The notes beneath the pieces were generated by a model, which was given only the letters and a program-made list of their open reading frames with translations, searched no databases and was not told the origin of the DNA. A program made the translations under genes and the position numbers. This document shows positions 58,925 through 64,000 of a DNA stretch of 64,000 bases, one piece after another. The stretch's first letter is position 1, and each line of letters begins with the position of its first letter. Source of the DNA: Alistipes senegalensis JC50 (lineage in GTDB: Bacteria; Bacteroidota; Bacteroidia; Bacteroidales; Rikenellaceae); assembly GCF_025145645.1 (NCBI RefSeq), contig NZ_CP102252.1, forward strand, positions 1,736,001 through 1,800,000, read 5' to 3'.

Positions 58925-60439
58925 TCACGGCTGCATCCACTCCACGTTCGGGGCGTCGCTGAAGAGGAGGTTCAGCGGCCGGGGGAGGCTCGCGGCGTCG
59001 GCCGCGAAGAGGAATCCCACCTTGTCGAGCGGCACGGAGAGGAATGTCGTCGAGGGATAGCCGCCGATGAGGTTCACCTCGTCGAGCAGCGACCAGACGA
59101 AGATCTCGAACGGCATCTGTCCCGGCAGGAGCGTCAGCCCCGGGAACCGCTCTTCGTAGTCGGACGACGAACCGTCGGCCGGATGGGGTTTGAAGAATAC
59201 GTCGTATTCGGCGCCGTACTGCTCCATGATGCGCTGTACGTAGGCGGCCTGCTGTCGGCGGCTCTCGTCGGTGGTGTGGCTCGTGCCGAGGATGATGAGG
59301 TTTCCTTTCGGCGAGGCGTCGAACAGGGCCTTGAACCGGTCGTAGTCGAAATTGGCCATGCGGTAGAACTCCTTCTTGGCCTCTTCCGGGAGGGCCGTCA
59401 GCAGTTCGTAGGGCTGGACGCTCTCCATCTTCATCTCGGCGAGTTTCTGCGTCATAAAGGGCCCCGACGACTCCATCAGGGAGGCGTTTTGGAGCATCAG
59501 CCGGTAATTGGGGCGCGTCGAGAGATAGGCGATCCATTCGTCGGAGACGAGGTCCTGCGGGGCGCGGGTTTCGGGATAACGGCCGCCGTGGTTCCAGTCG
59601 AGGGCCTCGACCCGGGCGGCGTAGTCGTTCCAGTTCTGCTCGGCCGTGGCCGGATCGCCGAAGAAGGTGTGGAAATTGTTGTAGGTGCCCGTGCCGTCGG
59701 AGAGCATCGTCACCTTCACGCGCGCCGAGTCGATGCCCTGCCCGACGAACCAGTCGTAGCCCGCGCGGCAGGCCAGGTCGGTGACGTAGAGCCCGAATAC
59801 GGCCGTGGGGTCCTCGGCGTTGATCTCCAGAATGCGGCGTTTCATCTGCTCGTTTATTGCGTAAATCTCCTCGGTGGTGGCTCCGGCATCGGGATTTGCG
59901 GCGGTGAAGACCGTGGCGTAGTCCGGGAACAACTCCGGATCGTAGGTCTGGGGACGCTCGTAGAAGAAATAGCTCGGTTTGTCGTGCGAGAGCAGGTGCA
60001 GACCCGCATAGAGGGCCGGCATCGTGCCGTATGCGGCGTAGAAATAGTAGTCCGGGGCGTCGAATCCCGTGTCCCGGGCGCTCTGCGAGAGGGTGAAGGC
60101 GGTGGTCTCCCCGTTGCAGTCGAAGAGCAGCAGCGCGCTGCGGGCAGGGCCCGGATTCGCGGCGAAGGTCACGTCGATTTCGGAATATCCTTCGGGCCCC
60201 TCGTTTGCCGAGAGGGTCACCCAGTCAGGGTCATTCCCCCCCCCGAAATTCCCTGACGATACGATGACGCTCCAGGGAGCCGGTGCGTTCACCGTGATCT
60301 TGCCGCTGCGGGCGAGGTAGTCGAGCGAAAGGAATTCGGCGCCGTCGTTGATGCGGACCTCCGAAGTTTGGTCGTCGGAACAGGCCCACGCTCCCGCCAG
60401 GAGGGCGAACGCCGTGAAAAGGCGAAATAGTCGTTTCAT
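58925..60439 (-). CDS. Surface lipoprotein with BACON domain and GT80 sialyltransferase-like domain
   Basis: 504 residues. Lipobox ends at Cys20 (GAWAC) and SDDQ follows, a surface-export signal. Residues 33-121 form a BACON-type beta-sandwich (APAPWSVIVSS, DWVTLSANEG, FTLSQSA). From residue 127 the chain matches bacterial GT80 sialyltransferases of Pasteurella and Photobacterium by order and spacing: GTMPALYAGLHLL (138-150), LSDGTGTY (246-253, for the YDDGS block with the catalytic Asp), ILGTSHTTDESR (383-394), FFKPHP (415-420, for FKGHP) and PFEIF...LIGGYPSTTFLSVP (for SFEVL...SSLYFSLP). The Photobacterium enzymes are also lipoproteins with an Ig-like N-domain. Donor supply outside the cytoplasm is unexplained. 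A G9 run encodes Gly66-68. Confidence 0.8.
   Translation of the reverse strand: MKRLFRLFTAFALLAGAWACSDDQTSEVRINDGAEFLSLDYLARSGKITVNAPAPWSVIVSSGNFGGGNDPDWVTLSANEGPEGYSEIDVTFAANPGPARSALLLFDCNGETTAFTLSQSARDTGFDAPDYYFYAAYGTMPALYAGLHLLSHDKPSYFFYERPQTYDPELFPDYATVFTAANPDAGATTEEIYAINEQMKRRILEINAEDPTAVFGLYVTDLACRAGYDWFVGQGIDSARVKVTMLSDGTGTYNNFHTFFGDPATAEQNWNDYAARVEALDWNHGGRYPETRAPQDLVSDEWIAYLSTRPNYRLMLQNASLMESSGPFMTQKLAEMKMESVQPYELLTALPEEAKKEFYRMANFDYDRFKALFDASPKGNLIILGTSHTTDESRRQQAAYVQRIMEQYGAEYDVFFKPHPADGSSSDYEERFPGLTLLPGQMPFEIFVWSLLDEVNLIGGYPSTTFLSVPLDKVGFLFAADAASLPRPLNLLFSDAPNVEWMQP
60236..60244 (-). repeat. G9 homopolymer in the GT80-like gene, possible phase-variation tract
   Basis: Nine G on the coding strand encode three glycines (66-68) before the catalytic domain. 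Loss or gain of one base would truncate the protein near residue 70. Confidence 0.5.
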
Positions 60440-60574
60440 ACCAAGAGATGTTTTTGGGTTTTCAGTGTTTTCCGCTAAATGTGTCCATCCGGCGATTACT
60501 GCATTGCGGGTGCAAAATTCGGGCCGATCGGACCATTTTTGTGGAAGAAATGACTATCAGGAGACCTTGTGCCG

Positions 60575-60608
60575 AAAAAAAGCGGAGCGCTCAGGCGTTC
60601 CGCTTTTT
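60575..60608 (-). terminator. glsB terminator overlapping its stop codon
   Basis: Stem with AAAAAGCGGAGCGC (60577-60590) and GCGTTCCGCTTTTT (60595-60608), loop TCAG; on the minus strand the stem is followed by a T run. The stop codon of glsB lies in the loop. Confidence 0.7.
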
Positions 60609-61598
60609 CTTCATCCGTTCGAGGTGTTCGCGCAGGTGTTCGCTGAACTCCTCGCGGCGGTGTTTGAGGTTGGCCCTCCACCCCAGCCAGCGGGTGTAGC
60701 GCAGGCGTTTTTCGGGATAGATGTCCCGGATCGTGACCAGGATGCCCGTCTCCTCCACATCGCCGAAATCGGGGTTCGACACCGTGTCGAAGACCCGCAT
60801 CGTGGGCGAGAGATTCATGTAGGCGTTGATCAGCGGCGGGATATTCTCGTTGAATTCGCGGATCTTCTGGATCAGGATGCGGTAGTTCTCCATGTAGGTC
60901 GCGCCGCAGAACAGCTCCTCGTAGTAGGGGTCGTCGAGGTCGAGCTCGATCGGGCGGATGCCCTCCACCAACTTGTCGCGGTCGGGGAAATAGCGGCGCA
61001 GGAACCAGATCAGCGCGTTGCGCGCCACCGACTTGTAGTTGGTGTACATCGTGACCTTCCCGAAGAGGTATTTGGCTTTGGGGTTCAGCACGATCAGCGC
61101 CCCGAGCCCGTCCCAGAGGTTGTCCAGCGCGTAGATGCTCTTGGCATTGCCGCGGGCCTGGTAGGCGGGCTGCACGAACGAACGCCCCAGTTCGATGGTC
61201 CGGGGGAGGAATTTGCGGCGGAAGCGCTCGCTGAAACGGAAATAATGTTCGGTCGAGAGATGGCGGGGATTGGGCGTGGTGCAGACGATGAAGCGGTAGC
61301 CGCCGACGATCTCCTGGGCCGCGGGGTCCCAGACGATCAGCTGGTAGTAGCCGTCGCGGGCGAGGTCCTCCGCGTCGATGTCCACCTCCTGACCCGTGCC
61401 GCCGCCTGCGCCGCGGAAGGCGATTTCGCGCAGACGCCCCACCTCGCGCATCAGCGCGGGACATTCGGCGGCCGAGAAGATGTAGATCTCGTTCCCGGCC
61501 TTGTTCGTGTCGCGCATTTTGCGGGCGGGTGTCAGCTCCGCGAGCAGCGACTCCCGGTCGAGGGGTTCTATAATGGGTGCCATCTCTTTCTGTTCCAT
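60591..61598 (-). CDS. glsB: Glycine N-acyltransferase GlsB (OlsB/hemolysin-like acyltransferase)
   Basis: 335 residues. The fold is the OlsB-like GNAT (acetyltransferase-5) family: REIAFRG near 57-63, YQLIVWDPAAQEIVGGYRF, ELGRSFVQPAYQ and ALDNLWDGLGALI. In Bacteroides thetaiotaomicron GlsB N-acylates glycine in the first step of glycine-lipid synthesis, lipids important for envelope stress tolerance and gut colonisation. It lies 28 bp downstream of the O-acyltransferase gene, the same pairing as in Bacteroides. C-terminal 40 residues are very basic, suiting membrane association. Confidence 0.85.
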   Translation of the reverse strand: MEQKEMAPIIEPLDRESLLAELTPARKMRDTNKAGNEIYIFSAAECPALMREVGRLREIAFRGAGGGTGQEVDIDAEDLARDGYYQLIVWDPAAQEIVGGYRFIVCTTPNPRHLSTEHYFRFSERFRRKFLPRTIELGRSFVQPAYQARGNAKSIYALDNLWDGLGALIVLNPKAKYLFGKVTMYTNYKSVARNALIWFLRRYFPDRDKLVEGIRPIELDLDDPYYEELFCGATYMENYRILIQKIREFNENIPPLINAYMNLSPTMRVFDTVSNPDFGDVEETGILVTIRDIYPEKRLRYTRWLGWRANLKHRREEFSEHLREHLERMKKKRNA

Positions 61599-61626
61599 AG
61601 ACGGGGCAAAAATATCAATTTTACCG

Positions 61627-62454
61627 CTACTTTGCCGGGGGATCGAGTCTGTTTTTCAAAAAATACGCTTTTTTGCGTACTTCTTCCGTCTGTTCGTGCA
61701 ACGATCCGTAGCGTTGCAGGTCGGCCACGGGGATCGGGTCGCCGACGACGATGCGGAAGTGCTTGCCCTTCTGCGAGAACATCTCGTCGGGAAGCCACAG
61801 CATCTCGATGTTGAATTTGATTCCCAGCGCCTTGCGTATCCGGTAGACGCGGTAGAAGAATTTCGACAGCTCGCCTTCGACGAAGACCGGGACGATCTGC
61901 CGCTGTGAGGCGTAGGCTTTTTTCAGGAAGCTGATCTTCCACACGGGGTCGGTCACCTCGCCGTCGATGCAGCGCGAGCAGAGGCCCGCGGGGAAGGTCA
62001 GGATCGGCCGCTCGCCGAAGAACTCCTCGTCGAACTTACGGGCGTAGGCCGTGCTCTGCGAACCGTGCTTGTTCACCGGAATCCACAGCGGCCGCAGCGG
62101 TTCGAGGTGCATCAGCAGGTCGTTGACCACCACCCTCGCGTCGCCGAAGCGGTCGATCAGCTTGTCGGCCAGCATCATGCCGTCCATGCCTCCGAACGGG
62201 TGGTTCGAGGCGAATATGTAGCGTCCTCTGGGATCGAGTTTTTCGAGCCCCTCGATCGAATAGGTGACCTGCCATTCGCGGAAACAGGCGCGGATGAACT
62301 CCTGCGGCGGCAGGTTCCAGTAGTGTTCGAGGATGTGGTTTATCTCCTTTTCGTGAATGGTGCGGCGCAGCCAGCTTATGGCCGGGCGCGGAATCCAGCG
62401 GGCCAGTCGTGGAGCCTTCTTCCTGAGTATGGCGCCGATGTCGATTTTTGGCAT
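61627..62454 (-). CDS. glsA: Glycine-lipid O-acyltransferase GlsA (PlsC-like)
   Basis: 275 residues. The PlsC-type acyltransferase block is FASNHPFGGMDG with His85 and Asp91, spaced by five residues rather than four, as in hemolysin-type acyltransferases. ILTFPAGLCSR (150-160) is the second block (substrate Glu replaced by Ala-Gly). GlsA adds the O-linked fatty acid to N-acyl-glycine made by GlsB, at the inner face of the membrane. The two genes form an operon read from glsA. It is divergent from rsmH. Confidence 0.85.
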   Translation of the reverse strand: MPKIDIGAILRKKAPRLARWIPRPAISWLRRTIHEKEINHILEHYWNLPPQEFIRACFREWQVTYSIEGLEKLDPRGRYIFASNHPFGGMDGMMLADKLIDRFGDARVVVNDLLMHLEPLRPLWIPVNKHGSQSTAYARKFDEEFFGERPILTFPAGLCSRCIDGEVTDPVWKISFLKKAYASQRQIVPVFVEGELSKFFYRVYRIRKALGIKFNIEMLWLPDEMFSQKGKHFRIVVGDPIPVADLQRYGSLHEQTEEVRKKAYFLKNRLDPPAK

Positions 62455-62547
62455 GGAGTATTCACAAAATTATATCCACAAATATAGGTATTCTTTTTTG
62501 AAAAATCCCTAACTTTACACCCAAATAGACCTTTGCAAACAACCGTT

Positions 62548-63468
62548 ATGTCGCAATATCATACTCCCGTGCTGCTGGAAGAGTCTGTGGCTCTGCTCGG
62601 TATTGATCCCGCGGGCACCTACGCCGACCTCACTTTCGGCGGAGGCGGCCATTCGCGCCGCATCCTCGCCGGACTGGGTCCCGAAGGGCGTCTTTACGGC
62701 TTCGATCAGGACCGCGATACGCTGGCCAACTGTCCCGACGACGCGCGGTTCCACTATGTGGAGAGCAATTTCCGCTTCCTGCGCGGCGCGTTGAGGCTGC
62801 GCGGCGTAAGGGAGGTGGACGGCATTCTGGCCGACCTGGGGGTCTCGTCGCACCATTTCGACGCCCTCGAACGGGGCTTTTCGTTCCGCGGCGAGGCGCC
62901 GCTCGACATGCGCATGAACCAGCGGGGACGACTGACGGCGGCGGACGTCGTGAACAACTATACCGCGGAGGAGCTGACCCGCATTCTGGGCGACTGGGGC
63001 GAGATCGAAACCCCGTGGAAGGTCGCCAACTGTCTGGCGAAGGCCCGGGCCGCGGAGCCCGTGACCACCACGGCGCAGCTGGTCGCGGCGGTGAAGCCCT
63101 GCACCCCCCGGAAGGACGAATCCAAATTCCTGACCAAGCTCTTTCAGGCGCTCCGCATCGAGGTCAACGGCGAGATGGAGGCGCTGAAAATGGCGCTGGA
63201 GCAGAGCCTCAAGGTGCTGAAACCCGGCGGGCGGCTGGTGGTGATCTCCTACCATTCGCTCGAAGACCGGCTGGTGAAGAATTTCATGCGCAGCGGCAAC
63301 TTCTCGGGCACGGTCGAAAAGGATTTTTTCGGTCGTCCGCAGGTGCCGTTCGAGCCGGTCACGCGCAAGGCCGTGACCCCTTCGGCCGAGGAGCTCGGCC
63401 GCAACCCCCGTTCCCGCTCGGCGAAACTCCGGGCGGCGGAGAAACTTTCGGAAAGGCCGAAAGTTTAA
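62548..63468 (+). CDS. rsmH: 16S rRNA (cytosine-1402-N4)-methyltransferase RsmH
   Basis: 306 residues from ATG 62548 (MSQYHTPVLLEE); the TTG at 62533 would add five residues with no support. SAM-binding DLTFGGGGHSR (28-38), ADLGVSSHHFD, SFRGEAPLDMRMNQ and VVISYHSLEDRLVK are family blocks. RsmH methylates C1402 in the ribosomal P site. It begins the division/cell-wall cluster; the usual preceding gene mraZ is missing, glsA on the other strand taking its place. The stop codon overlaps an A/T-rich inverted repeat. Confidence 0.96.
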   Translation: MSQYHTPVLLEESVALLGIDPAGTYADLTFGGGGHSRRILAGLGPEGRLYGFDQDRDTLANCPDDARFHYVESNFRFLRGALRLRGVREVDGILADLGVSSHHFDALERGFSFRGEAPLDMRMNQRGRLTAADVVNNYTAEELTRILGDWGEIETPWKVANCLAKARAAEPVTTTAQLVAAVKPCTPRKDESKFLTKLFQALRIEVNGEMEALKMALEQSLKVLKPGGRLVVISYHSLEDRLVKNFMRSGNFSGTVEKDFFGRPQVPFEPVTRKAVTPSAEELGRNPRSRSAKLRAAEKLSERPKV

Positions 63469-63606
63469 TTAAAAATTAAGAATGAAAAATGGGAAGACAA
63501 CGTGCCATTTGTTTGCTGCGAGACGGAGGTTTGAGACAAACCGGGCCGTTGTTTGGCTCTGTATCCCGAAGGAAAATTCTTAATTCTTAATTTTTCATTT
63601 TTAATT
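63467..63606. repeat. MITE-like element with A/T-rich inverted ends between rsmH and ftsL
   Basis: A 140-bp segment with inverted ends AATTAAAAAT (63467-63476) and ATTTTTAATT (63597-63606), inner imperfect arms (AATTAAGAATGAAAAAT-type words on both sides) and a central hairpin GGTTTG-AGA-CAAACC. It is far more A/T-rich at its ends than its surroundings. No clear target duplication was seen. Confidence 0.5.
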
Positions 63607-63614
63607 CTGCAAAG

Positions 63615-64000
63615 ATGTACCGCGACCACGAATTCGACCCCGTGACCCCCGAGGAGCAGGCCCGCCGCGAGCAGGACGAGGAGTTCGCGCGCCGCGTGCG
63701 CCGCGAGGTGCTGCGCATGGAGCGCGGCGAGGCGGAGGAGGACATCCGTGCCGACGAGGAGCGCGAGGCCGAGGAGCGTGCCGAAGCCGAGGAGCGCGAG
63801 CGGCGGGAGAGCCGCCGCAGGGCGAGCACCTTCTGGCAGTTGTTTTCGGGTTCGATCCTCGTGCGCGAGGGCGTTTCGAAATACTATCCCTACATGCTGA
63901 CCATCGCGGGGATGTTCTTCCTGAGCATCGTGGTGATGTTCTGGTCGCTGCACCTCGACATGCGCTACACGCGCCTCGAACGCGACGTGCAGAAGCTCCG
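63615..64000 (+). CDS. ftsL: FtsL-like division protein, 3' truncated
   Basis: About 128 residues visible before the window ends. A long, very charged cytoplasmic N-terminus (Arg/Glu-rich repeats such as EEQARREQDEEFARRVRREV, residues 14-70) leads to a single membrane helix (about 96-114, YMLTIAGMFFLSIVVMFWSL) and the start of a coiled coil (RLERDVQKLR). A small bitopic protein between rsmH and, presumably, ftsI is in the position of ftsL. Sequence similarity of FtsL across phyla is too low to be decisive; the charged N-tail is longer than usual. Confidence 0.75.
   Translation, partial: MYRDHEFDPVTPEEQARREQDEEFARRVRREVLRMERGEAEEDIRADEEREAEERAEAEERERRESRRRASTFWQLFSGSILVREGVSKYYPYMLTIAGMFFLSIVVMFWSLHLDMRYTRLERDVQKL

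Noticed and set aside
1..64000. tRNA, rRNA, CRISPR array, insertion sequence or prophage
   Set aside because: No cloverleaf-type sequence, regularly spaced direct repeats of CRISPR size, transposase, integrase or phage structural genes were recognised on either strand.

Overview
The window is a high-GC Bacteroidota chromosome segment, most like Alistipes or another Rikenellaceae member. The evidence is a SusC/SusD pair, Bacteroidota-type promoters (TTTG ... TAnnTTTG), weak or absent Shine-Dalgarno sequences, lipoproteins with acidic residues after the lipid cysteine, an S46 peptidase, glycine-lipid genes and a RagA-type TonB receptor. No rRNA, tRNA, CRISPR array, insertion sequence or prophage was seen.

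Layout. (1) 1-7857, plus strand: the tail of a glycan-use operon. It holds a truncated SusE/F-position lipoprotein, two tandem Asp-box propeller proteins, a sialate O-acetylesterase and an FG-GAP protein, and ends in a terminator. (2) 7926-25086: housekeeping genes sppA, mrp, nadA, an S46 dipeptidyl peptidase, metG and ilvE, then a minus-strand operon pheS-TPR-envC-ybeY-lipoprotein-mnmG. This part carries two origin-type signals: an AT-rich 388-bp gap full of TCAACA/TTATC-type DnaA-box-like 9-mers (10911-11298), and three parS-like sites centred on CCACGTGG next to mnmG (17176-17776). Sampled lines suggest that plus-strand G/C balance shifts from C-rich to G-rich across this part. (3) 25163-27460: a patatin with an outer-membrane barrel. 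(4) 27522-41222: a mannosidase locus with GH125, a XylR-like regulator, GH92, an EEP-fold phosphatase, a PLC-like/alkaline phosphatase fusion, an MGH1-like glycosidase, a metallophosphoesterase, a ROK kinase and GH20. Three phosphoester-cleaving enzymes among mannosidases suggest a phosphorylated mannose glycan as substrate. (5) 41477-48035: SusC, SusD, a second EEP enzyme and an unknown lipoprotein, followed by a strong terminator and an intergenic repeat array. (6) 48497-54315, minus strand: M13 peptidase, pgk and an ABC exporter pair. (7) 54504-58745: a hybrid histidine kinase with an HPt domain, an NtrC-type sigma-54 activator, an array of TCCACA sites, a sigma-54-like promoter and a 69-residue secreted acidic peptide. 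(8) 58925-60439: a surface lipoprotein joining a BACON domain to a GT80 sialyltransferase-like domain, with a G9 tract in its coding strand. (9) 60591-62454: glsB and glsA. (10) 62548 to the end: rsmH and ftsL, the start of the division/cell-wall cluster.

The best leads are the BACON-GT80 lipoprotein with its possible phase-variation tract, the self-contained sigma-54 phosphorelay with a small secreted target, the origin and parS signals, and the phosphatase-rich mannosidase locus.
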